DNA of 64,000 nucleotides from Paratrimastix pyriformis (taxonomy: Eukaryota > Preaxostyla > Paratrimastigidae), in assembly GCA_027972325.1 (NCBI GenBank), contig JAPMOS010000057.1:1-64000 (forward strand). Direction: 5' to 3'. The notes below the pieces were generated by a model that searched no databases, was not told the origin of the DNA, and worked only from the letters and a program-made list of their open reading frames with translations. Position 1 is the stretch's first letter. Every line of letters starts with the position of its first letter. Shown here piece by piece: positions 50,401 to 57,725 of this stretch. The translations under genes and the position numbers were made by a program.

Positions 50401-51978
50401 CTCAGCCGCAGCAGGTCCGCGCACCTGCCGCCCCGCACCGCCACGGACCCAACCAGGGTGGCCACGCACGCAGGAGAAGGCAGGCCCAGGACGCCATCAA
50501 GAAGAGGCAGGCCCAGGGAGGCAGGCCCAGGGCGCCATCATGAAGAGGCAGGCCCAGGGCGCCATCATGAAGAGGCAGGCCCGCCCAGGGAGGCAGGCCC
50601 AGGGAGGCAGGCCCAGGGAGGCAGGCCCAGGGAGGCAGGCCCGCCCAGGGAGGCAGGCCCAGGGAGGCAGGCCCAGGGAGGCAGGCCCAGGGAGGCAGGC
50701 CCAGGGAGGCAGGCCCAGGGAGGCAGGCCCAGGGAGGCAGGCCCAGGGAGGCAGGCCCAGGGAGGCAGGCCCAGGGAGGCAGGCCCAGGTCCAGCCACCC
50801 ACCACTCCCCCGGGGGAGGGAGACAGGCTGTGCAGGGCCTGGGGGGCGGACCGCTCAAGGTGGGCCCAGCCCTCGGCCAGCTTGTCGTCGCCCTCGGTGG
50901 CGGCGGCCATCATCTGCTCGAGGCTCAGCCCGGCCGCCCAGGGGGCTCCGTTGGCCGCGAAGGCGGCCGCCTGGGCCTCGAGCTCCTCGTCGGCGGGCGG
51001 CTCGGCCCCCTCGGCCAGCCCGTTCCGGGCCGGGTCGCGGGCCTTGGGCCGGATGGCCAGGCCCTCGTCCCGGAAGCCCAGCCGCCGCAGGGCCGCCCCC
51101 AGCCGGGGGCGCCCGTTGATGGTGTTGTGGTTGGCGGCGTGGGCGGGGCGGGGCAGCTCCATCCAGTGGGCGTTGGGGTCGCTGGCGGCGGCCAGCTGCA
51201 GCTCGGGGGCCAGCAGGCTGTTCATCCCGGGCCCGTCCACCAGCCGGAGGGCCGCCCGGCCGCGCATCCGGGTGAGGCGCTCCATGCCGGCCGGCAGGTC
51301 GGCCGTCGTCTGGGCCAGCAGGGCCTCCTCGCGCCCGTACAGCTCCTCCGGGTCCACGGGCGGCCCGTTGGCCTGGGCGGCCCCGTCCAGGGCCAAGGTC
51401 GCATCCTCGGGGCCCATGGGGACCCCCACCAGCTGCTGCAGGGCCGTGTCCACCGCGAAGCGCACCATCTGGGCGGCCTCGGCCTCCCGGGGCACCAGAA
51501 AAAGGGGCCCATTGGTCGCTCCCGCGTGAGGCAGGGGGCACGGGCCCAGCAGCTGGCGGGTTCGGACGGAGGTTCGCATGTGGGTCCCCTTGCGGTGCGA
51601 TGAGGCCCTGGTCAGGCGGAGCAGGGACACCTCGTTGCTGGCGGAGTCAACCCTGGCCATGCTGCTCTCGGATGCCGGCTCCCACTGGGCCCGGTAATGG
51701 ACCGCCGCAAGACCCTGCGGACCCGGGTCCATCGAGCGGTACAGGGTGGGTGCGTTCCCATTCTTGGCGGGGGAGGTGGGGGGCAGGCGGTGCTCGAACA
51801 GGGAGACGAGCTGTTTCACGGTGGCCTCCCCGAAGGGAGCGACCCCGTCGGGGTACCAGACACGAGAACACAAGCCAGTCCTGGGAAATTCCGCGGCTGA
51901 ATGGCGGATGAAACGCAAAAAGAGGACAGACGTCGCGGAGAACTCGGCGAAAAAGTGAGCCGGAATGTCGGAGGTCAC
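2371..51978 (-). CDS. Gene B: giant fusion of a large-lipid-transfer-protein head, helical stalk, FN3-like array and single-pass membrane anchor
   Basis: One gene of about 101 exons on the minus strand. I joined exons using acceptor AG and donor GTCYG sites and checked that each exon length carries the phase needed by the next; this works from 51978 down to about 12.8 kb without a break. The order is LLTP N-sheet and LPD_N helical domain (exons 1-7), beta-type region (8-13), long amphipathic helical region (14-68), propeller-like and Cys-rich beta region (69-78), FN3-like modules (79-100), then membrane-proximal domain, helix and tail (101, stop TAG at 2371-2373). Predicted length is about 11,500 residues. 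The true N-terminus is not settled: the open frame at 51978 starts with GTG, and a small upstream exon is likely. Apparent frameshifts exist near 12.75, 11.1, 6.88 and 5.0-5.2 kb. Likely role (inference): surface receptor or adhesin that binds lipid or lipoprotein. An alternative is two genes, but no stop or initiation signal separates the parts. Confidence 0.72.
3048..3966 (-). repeat. Inverted-repeat arm, gene B copy (partner of 6-917)
   Basis: The reverse complement of this arm matches the start of the window almost base for base from GAGGCCCTGCCCCACCGCGA to CGCTGGTACCGGCGCCG. The two arms point away from a spacer of about 2.1 kb holding both tails and the intergenic region. Confidence 0.85.
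5570..5635. repeat. (CAGCC)n pentamer repeat in gene B intron 98
   Basis: About twelve pentamers just below exon 99's upstream junction, within the intron between exons 98 and 99. Confidence 0.85.
10066..10151. repeat. (GGCGG)n pentamer repeat in gene B intron 90
   Basis: About seventeen near-perfect copies between donor 10172 and acceptor 9933. A G-rich strand of this kind can form G-quadruplexes; on the coding (minus) strand it is C-rich. Confidence 0.85.
12718..12890 (-). other. Unresolved junction between FN3-like modules
   Basis: Exon 87's frame reads LVDSEEVLATRRQ and stops at 12722-12724. The next module (VDAGALTIVAAFELGREG) is in another frame. Candidate introns either are under 40 bases or use a donor that gives the wrong phase. 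A 1-base indel or an ultrashort intron are the simplest explanations. Confidence 0.5.
15049..20479 (-). other. Gene B exons 79-86: first half of the FN3-like array
   Basis: Exons 20479-20308, 20260-20105, 20010-19774, 19624-19497, 19433-19271, 19164-18869, 18730-18596 and 18394-15049. Each module of about 100-120 residues has a W..C.DPESG turn, then a strand ending in a LGT motif, then YYATV/VRCTN-RAG, then VD-TPP. Examples: CTDPETGIASYELALGT, RYYLTLRCTNRVGLQTYQ, LVIDQEPPTPGTVYDGY. Exon 86 is 3,346 bases without an intron and holds about eight modules in a row. These are fibronectin-III-like beta sandwiches common in protist and invertebrate surface proteins; binding partner unknown. A long antisense open frame (15229-18450) is a shadow. 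Confidence 0.75.
18420..18575. repeat. GATGATGACTG-type microsatellite in gene B intron 85
   Basis: Repeats of gatgatgactg(g) between donor 18595 and acceptor 18395. One of many ATC/GAT tracts confined to introns. Confidence 0.85.
20567..23048 (-). other. Gene B exons 69-78: propeller-like segment followed by Cys-rich beta domain
   Basis: Exons 23048-22945, 22809-22248, 22186-22076, 22014-21809, 21752-21616, 21558-21489, 21397-21265, 21205-21044, 20983-20811 and 20731-20567. Exon 70 has PSILAFMGPKDGALKKL, LVVKDFVYVMNGTGHM, a segment around MLWAADSHEAGH and GWMVGYPLGSNG; this recurrence of short beta blades with W/Y and G suggests a beta-propeller-like fold (inference). Exons 75-78 are strongly beta and Cys-rich: VVVPCDVSLILRGSFKVAM, VGIGIRCTIMETSLIPI, FKLCLKCRFWVFGINCW. 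I do not recognise this domain. It links the helical stalk to the FN3-like array. Coding is less GC-rich here than in the FN3-like exons. Confidence 0.5.
23147..27991 (-). other. Gene B exons 52-68: amphipathic helical stalk, part 4
   Basis: Exons 27991-27854, 27658-27332, 27264-27093, 26947-26724, 26560-26333, 26274-26206, 26134-26027, 25957-25756, 25530-25368, 25284-25134, 25043-24919, 24816-24609, 24484-24097, 24043-23898, 23794-23666, 23561-23494 and 23357-23147. Helices alternate with short loops; examples are GGLVTQPLKDFQGMIVTFL and VNGVIGASDVARKQL. Exon 64 ends at the only GTTTG donor of the gene, with a 53-base intron. The last exon brings the first cysteine pair for a long stretch (QCSADLCMHTLP), marking the border to the next domain. 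Confidence 0.6.
28112..29965 (-). other. Gene B exon 51: single 1.85-kb exon of continuous helical sequence
   Basis: An uninterrupted 618-codon exon between acceptor CAACAG and donor GTCTGA, the largest in the stalk. It is Ala/Leu-rich and helical throughout, with N-x-T/S sequons (NLTACYRAALPVAG, NVTAATELIVGIFGGQFGG) and only three or four cysteines. The absence of introns contrasts with the roughly 100-200-base exons around it and suggests intron loss or a recently expanded block. A long open frame also exists antisense (28088-29989), but it lacks splice-phase support and gives low-complexity protein. Confidence 0.65.
30821..30888. repeat. ATCATCCA-type microsatellite in gene B intron 47
   Basis: Tandem atcatccaatc units fill most of the short intron between exons 47 and 48 and run to within a few bases of the donor GTCTG at 30893. 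Confidence 0.85.
31878..31978. repeat. GAT microsatellite in gene B intron 44
   Basis: gatgatgat with atgatgaatg interruptions, wholly inside the intron between exons 44 and 45. A similar tract at 33236-33305 sits in intron 40, and another (ATCATC) at 36735-36820 in intron 35. Confidence 0.85.
37165..37220. repeat. Short tandem duplication in intron 34
   Basis: gctgtttctcgaatgatctc occurs twice, about 28 bases apart, in the intron between exons 34 and 35. Confidence 0.9.
37460..37565 (-). repeat. Copy of exon 34's 5' end inside its upstream intron
   Basis: On the + strand gacgaccccggcaagggcct (37462-37481, exon 34 start plus ac of the splice site) recurs as gacgaccccggcaagagcct at about 37539-37558. 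The intron copy also carries a CAG acceptor at the matching place. Confidence 0.8.
41077..41229. repeat. AGAAAACCGCCC-type tandem repeat in gene B intron 23
   Basis: About a dozen units of (c)cagaaaaccgcc with small variants fill the intron between exons 23 and 24. On both strands it stays open in several frames and produces spurious repeat proteins. Confidence 0.85.
41842..41918. repeat. GGGGGCAGGT tandem repeat in gene B intron 22
   Basis: About eight copies of gggggcaggt with length variation, within the intron between exons 22 and 23. Confidence 0.85.
43269..43428. repeat. Ten perfect copies of a 16-mer in gene B intron 17
   Basis: The unit TGATATCGACGAGGGG is repeated ten times without a mismatch that I can see, next to the acceptor of exon 18 (43239) and ending before donor 43484. 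Its perfection implies very recent expansion. Confidence 0.92.
44030..44145 (-). repeat. Copies of exon 16 and exon 15 starts in their upstream introns
   Basis: aggaagggcgccacgta occurs at about 44015 (exon 16) and again at about 44098 in the intron, each followed by a ctggg(t/c)gac block. A second case lies at 44421-44445 (exon 15 start, cttggccatgaccgcg) and 44499-44514 in the next intron. Confidence 0.8.
45735..45935. repeat. GATGATTG-type satellite in gene B intron 12
   Basis: About 190 bases of gatgattggatg units with internal GAT expansions between exons 12 and 13. The same TTGGATGATGA core recurs at 30.8, 46.9, 53.7 and 58.2 kb. Confidence 0.85.
46845..46965. repeat. ATCATCCA microsatellite in gene B intron 9
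   Basis: atcatcatccaatcatcatccactc units followed by ATC/GTC repeats. Next to it, at 46968-46986, is a copy of exon 10's first bases (ccttcaggaaacctg) together with a CAG acceptor-like site. Confidence 0.85.
47295..47395. repeat. ATC/CAG microsatellites in gene B intron 8
   Basis: A patch of atcatcatc and a (CAG)7-like run within the intron between exons 8 and 9. Confidence 0.8.
48366..48428. repeat. (GGGCA)n repeat in gene B intron 5
   Basis: About eleven pentamers in the intron between exons 5 and 6. The same pentamer occurs at 9688-9712 in intron 91. Confidence 0.85.
49620..49720. repeat. GGGATGGGAT repeat in gene B intron 3
   Basis: Irregular gggatgggatggg units between exons 3 and 4, directly against the acceptor of exon 4. 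Confidence 0.8.
50490..50790. repeat. AGGCAGGCCCAGGG minisatellite in gene B intron 1
   Basis: About twenty copies of a 14-mer (gggaggcaggccca), with two longer variants containing gcgccatcatgaag, filling the intron between exons 1 and 2. Confidence 0.9.
50852..51978 (-). other. Gene B exon 1: LLTP N-terminal sheet region
   Basis: Open from 51978 to the donor at 50851 (GTCCG). The segment around VKQLVSLFEH (about 51.8 kb), then a Tyr/Trp-rich stretch (VHYRAQW) and VSLLRLTRASSHRKG resembles the order in vitellogenin-type N-sheets (an 'ILSLLQ' helix, a Y-x-V-x-E-x-G strand, a 'KT' strand). Its end (LSLEQMMAAATEGDD, about 50.9 kb) leads into the helical domain. Upstream, a short exon ending LGSRSLFSLAKK (about 52.02-51.98 kb) could be joined by an intron GTGACC...CCCAG to the frame starting TGLCSRVWYPDG; phases agree, but I cannot prove it. 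A signal peptide is expected for this family and was not found. Confidence 0.55.
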
Positions 51979-51984
51979 TTCTTC

Positions 51985-52453
51985 TTGGCCAGGCTGAAGA
52001 GCGAGCGGCTCCCCAGAGTATATTCTATGAAGAAACTAATGAGGGAAATATTCCATTTCCGAAAAGGACCTCGGTGTCAGAATGCGGAATTCAGCGGTAG
52101 TTGTTGTGGATACATTTTGGATCATCAGGCGGAGGTCAACTGTGGCTCGAAGGAGAATATGGTCATTCCCGTTTCCCTACCGAACAAAAGTTACCCCGTA
52201 TTTTGCCAAGACAGTAGTGGAATGACCTGTTGGCCATAAGCCAGGCCGTGGGTTTCGGCTTCAAATGCGTATCGTAAAAATGGGGAATCGATAGATAACG
52301 CTCCACATACAAAGAAAAAAAGAAGGATCCAACAACAAGGCACGCTGTAACGTGCCCTTGGAGGCATCCGTTCAAAACAAAACAGGAAGACTGTCGGCTT
52401 TCCGCGGGTATCTAAACCAGTGACCCAATTTAGTCCAGGTCAAATCAGTCATA
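51985..52453. promoter_or_regulatory. Divergent intergenic region between genes B and C, likely bidirectional promoter
   Basis: About 450 bases, clearly AT-richer than the rest of the window. It contains gtatattctatg at 52018-52029, an A-rich tract at 52309-52321 and no open frame that joins either gene by a clear splice except the possible short first exons of gene B. Gene C starts at 52454. I see no sharper promoter motif. Confidence 0.5.
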
Positions 52454-52519
52454 ATGGGGCACCTTAGATGCCCGGCTATTTTCGTTTTTTTTGTTGCGCC
52501 TTGTTTCGCGGCATGGTGG
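52454..52519 (+). other. Gene C signal peptide
   Basis: A basic residue at position 5, then a hydrophobic core (AIFVFFVAPCFAA), with small residues before WWADTLCN for cleavage. Targets the protein to the secretory route. Confidence 0.8.
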
Positions 52520-53504
52520 GCTGACACTTTATGTAATGTGGACCATGATTTTGGTGATTTGTTCAACGATACAACTTACGCTGTCCCTGATCCCCGGAAC
52601 GCTGCCTCGACTTGCTATAGTTTGTTTCAATTACTCTTCCTTCCTCTCAACCCGATTTCTCCCTCCAGTTATCTACACCCGAAATGATACGAAGGGTGTG
52701 AATATTCCGGCGAGTTATGGTTACGCTTCGATTGCTAATTGCAAATTTCAGTGTCAAGATTACTGCTTCGGATGGTGGATCGCGAGCGCTTATTGGGAGG
52801 ATCCGCCGAACTATTACTGCCAAAAGATCGAATCGTCCTATCAAAAGATTGTCTTCCGATTTTGGGCGGGACTCTCAACCGTCCGCTCCATCAAAACCGG
52901 CTGTCAGTCCTGGGACCCCTATCCTTATTTCGTCTGCGTGTTGTTCATCCGGGGTTACATCCACCGTTCCCCAACCCCCCCACAGGCCGACATCACCTAC
53001 TACACGGTCCAGCACAGTCTGTCCTATTTGTCGTCTTGTCGGGGTGTTAATCCCTTTCAAATAGAAAAATCGTGTCAATGTCTGCTCGGCGGCGGGGGGC
53101 GGGTCTGGGAAGCTCACCGAGTTCTGACTTGGGTCTAGCCTTCAACGCCACCGGTCACGTCGTGATGAAGGTGTGTCACGATCCCTTGCCGCATCTCTCG
53201 ATTTTCATGTCTTTGTCTTTGTCTGTGGCACCGGCCACGTAGCCTGGTTGGTGTTTAATATCCGGCACTTGTTACACGGAGAACACCACCAATGGGGAAT
53301 GTCTGCTCTGCGACCCGGCCTCGAGCGCCACCGCCTGGACGCCCCGGATCGTCTGCCGGGCGGCTGTCGATGAATGCGACAACGTCGAGAAGTGCGCCGT
53401 GGGCGGGACGACGTGCCCCGTGGACACCGGCATCCAACCTGTCATCGGGTGCGGCTCGGCGGCCGTCGTCCCCAGTCGGTCGCTCCCACCCAGCATCATC
53501 ATCC

Positions 53505-53563
<59 letters not shown>

Positions 53564-53737
53564 GATCATCATCATCATCATCATCCGATCATCATCATCA
53601 TCATCCGATCATCATCATCATCCGATCATCATCATCATCCGATCATCATCATCATCCGATCATCATCATCATCCGATCATCATCATCATCCGATCATCAT
53701 CATGACCCCATCATCATCATCCAATCATCATCATCCG

Positions 53738-53825
<88 letters not shown>

Positions 53826-56800
53826 CCACTGCCATCTCGTCATCACCGCCACCCCTTCCGTTCCCCTTTTTTGCCCTGCCCAGGCTCGTCCTATATCGCC
53901 ACCCCCGCCGTTGATTTCACCATCCAAGGAGCCACCATCAATTGCGGCCCCATCCGGTACCGGTGGGTCCTCTCGCCCTCTGCTTACCCGGCCTGGTCCG
54001 ACCCGGCGACGGCCCGGAGCGGCCAGAACTTCAGCGTGGTCGGGGCCCCCCTGGGCGCCCTGCCGGCCGGCCACAAGTTTGTTGTGGCAGCCGAGTTGCT
54101 CGTCCGTCCATCACGGCTGGGGGAGACTCGACAGACAGCCGGCGGGGGGGGACGGCACTGGTTGCACGTGTTCCACCCTGCCAGCACGCCCAACCCGCAG
54201 AGCATGTGCGATATATATGTTGCTTGAGCGCCCTTCACGTGCATCCCGTCCCGCTCCAACCGCCATCCCCTCAGCCAGATCAGCCAGTCGTCAACATCCA
54301 GCCATCAAATCTCCCCATTGGCCCCATGCTCATCCTTGGGGGTCCCGGTCCGGGTCGGGCAGAACGCCATGGGGGCCAAGTGGAACGTCAACCCCACCTT
54401 GGCCCTGTGCTATCTGAACTCGACGAGCATCATGTTCGACAACTTCCCGCCCGACGCCTTCGCGCCCACCCCCGGATGCACCACCTTCAGCGCCGCCACG
54501 CAGACCTTCTACCAGACCGACCTCACCTGGCTCGTGGTCCGCCCCTGAATGTGGAATCCCATCGAGTGGCGCTGACGAGGACTACAGTGTCAGAGGGTGG
54601 AGATGTCATGGGGCGGGGTGGAGATGTCAGGGTGATGGTGATGAACCGGGCCAAGTGGCCGTTGTTTGGTGTGGGCGTGCATGCGCTCATGTGAATCTCG
54701 GGGTGGCCTGGATGGGGGATGATGGATGATGGGGGGGGGCATGGTATGGGGGTTGCTGGCGAGGGGGTTCAGGCAACGTACAACACGACGGACCACCAGT
54801 CGGGCATCGACCTTCACTGACCTCCCTTCCCCCCTCCTCCTCCTCCCTCCTCCTCCCTCCTCCTCCTCCTCCTCCTCCTCCTCCTCCTCCCTCCTCCTCC
54901 TCCTCCTCCTCCTCCTCCTCCTCCTCCTCCTCCCTCCTCCTCCTCCTCCTCCTCCTCCTCCTCCTCCTCCTCCTCCTCCTCCTCCTCCTCCTCCTCCTCC
55001 TCCTCCTCCTCCTCCTCCTCCTCATATGCCATTCAATCCACATTGATTTTTGTTTGGGGGTGGGGGACATGGGGCATGGGCATGGGGGGAATTGGCATGG
55101 GCATGGGGATGTTGCCGGTGCAGTGGGGGCAGGCCCGGACCTGCTGCCCTACCAGACCACTAACGGCACCCTCTGCGCCCAGATGGGCCCGCCAGCCGCA
55201 GCCGACCAGTGCGGCCACACACCCGCCGACTGCGTCCGGGTGCCCACCGCCGCGTTCACCCCCGGTCAAGTGGCCCACCTCTTCGTCCGCGCCACCGACC
55301 GGGCCGGCAACAGCATCGTGGGCAGCCCGCGGAGGATCTTGTTCGACCCGAGCCCGCCGCTCAGTTCCGCCTCGCCAGGTGACAGGACAGGGCCCCTCCT
55401 CTTCTGCCCGCCGACTTGACGTTCGGTGCACTCACACGCACGGGCCCCGCGCTCGCTCTCACCTCCGTTCCAGCAGTCGATGACATCGACATTGGGTAGC
55501 CCCTTTGCTCTGACACGCCCCTCCCCTTCTGGTTCGGTGTCCACTCGTCTCCTGCAGTCGATCACATCTACATCGGCCACGACCCGGCCGGGTCGGAGCT
55601 GTACAGCAACGTGGCCGACGAGATGGCCGCCCGGTGGGCCATCAGCGACCCCGAGTCCGACCTCGACCGCATCCTGTCCGCCCCCCCGCCCCCGCCCTGC
55701 ACTGGCCCATGCCCCGTCCTGCCGTCCACTCCCCTGCCCCCATCTGGCCCGTTGTCGTCTCGATCCTCATCCTGTCCGGCCGGCCTTGGCTGTGGGGGTT
55801 GCAGGTGGGGCTTCGGGACTGCCAACGCGACCATCACCGACGAGAGCCAGCTGACCGCCGTGGGGCTCCTCAGCACGGCCACCATGGCCGCGACCCTCGT
55901 CCATGGCAAGGGATACTACGTGGTCCGTGGCCTTGGCCATCATCCGAATCATCATCATCATCATCCCAATTATCATCATCCCAATTATCATCATCCCAAT
56001 TATCATCATCCCAATTATCATCATCCCAATTATCAAGGGATCCTCTGGTCCGTGGTCGGCCGTGGGACCACGCGATGCGACCCCAGGGCATGCGCTGATC
56101 GTGTTCTCTCGCCTTCCGTTCCCTTTTCGTTCTCTTCTCGGCCCAGACGGTCAAGGCGTACAACCGTGCGGGACTGTCCACGACCAGACTGAGCCCTATG
56201 ATGGTCATCGACCTGACCCCGCCATCGGTCGACGGGTGTCTGGTCAACAACACCTCCCCCCAGGCAACCTGCACGGGGGAGAATGCCACCAGGGTCCGCT
56301 CCCGCTCCCCCCATTTTCAAGGGTCAAGAGGAGGGATCGCGCCCTTGTTGTGGTCACCCTTGATCGGGGCCTGCATGATCCTGGCACCCGTCGGATCCCC
56401 GTCGCCGCATCGTCATTGTTCATGGGGCGCTTCCTGACCCCCGGTGTGGACGGGTGCAGGTCTGCTACCAACCGACCGCGACCATCGCCCTGGCCTTCGA
56501 CCCGTTCCTGGAGGACGTGGCGCCCATCCGCGAGTACCGGGTGGCCATCGGGACGGCAAGCGGGGGCGCGTCCTTCATGAACTGGACCCTGGCCGACGGA
56601 CACACGATGGTCTTCGATGCCGGGGAGCTTGGCATGGCCGGTCCGTGTGGCCGTGTGGCCGTGGGGGGGGCGAGCGGGGTGAAGGTTGTTCCCTCCTCGG
56701 TGGCGCGGCTTCTCACAGTGCTTGCTGTCTTCAGACGGCGACGTGTTCTACCTGACTGTCCGGGCCACCAACATGCTGGGCATGGTCCGTCCCCAGGCGG

Positions 56801-57136
56801 CGGCTGGCTGGGGGCTGGGCAATGGGGCCCTCACCCGTTGGTTTCGGGGCGGTGTGATCGGGACTGGGCTGGAGTAGGCCACTCAGCTGTCAACCGGGCC
56901 CAACGTGTACGACCTCAGCCCGCCCATCTGCGAGTCCCTCCAGGTGGGCATCGGCGCCGTCGACACGTTCTCCAGCACCAACAGGTCCCCTGCGGGGTGG
57001 GTCCCCACCACCACAACCACAACCACAACCACCACAACCACCGTCATTCGTGCTGTCTCTTCTACATCTCTGGTTTTTGTTTTCCCGTTACTCCTTTCCT
57101 TCTTTACGACACACACAACCACCACGGCCGGGATAG

Positions 57137-57218
<82 letters not shown>

Positions 57219-57271
57219 TCATCATCATCCAGTCATCATCATCAATCATCAATCATCATCAATCATCATCA

Positions 57272-57329
<58 letters not shown>

Positions 57330-57407
57330 AGCATGATCAAGCATCATCATCAAGCATCATCATGCATCATCATGCATCATCATCATCATCATCACCACAA
57401 CCACAAC

Positions 57408-57474
<67 letters not shown>

Positions 57475-57527
57475 TCATCATCATCCAGTCATCATCATCA
57501 ATCATCAATCATCATCAATCATCATCA

Positions 57528-57570
<43 letters not shown>

Positions 57571-57658
57571 AGCATGATCAAGCATGATCAAGCATCATCA
57601 TCAAGCATCATCATGCATCATCATGCATCATCATCATCATCATCACCACAACCACAAC

Positions 57659-57725
<67 letters not shown>

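Larger units (their letters stand above)
47883..50424 (-). other. Gene B exons 2-7: LPD_N (vitellogenin-N) alpha-helical domain
   Basis: Exons 50424-50316, 50136-49765, 49613-49053, 48911-48440, 48285-48230 and 48081-47883; phases agree throughout. Exon 3 has ALGLLSALGTPTAQRCVAGL, and exon 5 has YQCTGALAALGNAGPLP followed by ELRTAALFALRRAVAW and, across the next junction, VRMSALEALRNAAKDL. This is the helix-pair pattern of the LLTP helical domain shared by vitellogenin, apolipoprotein B, apolipophorin and MTP (typical core: LKALGNAG... then AALRRL). In that family the domain forms a horseshoe around the lipid cavity. Exon 4 carries a Pro/Asn-rich insertion. The assignment rests on pattern recognition by eye. 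Confidence 0.72.

Noticed and set aside
51487-51580. Intron at a GTCCG near 51.57 kb in exon 1
   Set aside because: The frame is open and family-like straight through, so no splice is needed.
54814-55032. Poly-Glu, Gly and Arg frames on the minus strand
   Set aside because: Product of the (TCC)n tract; no start context or conservation pattern.
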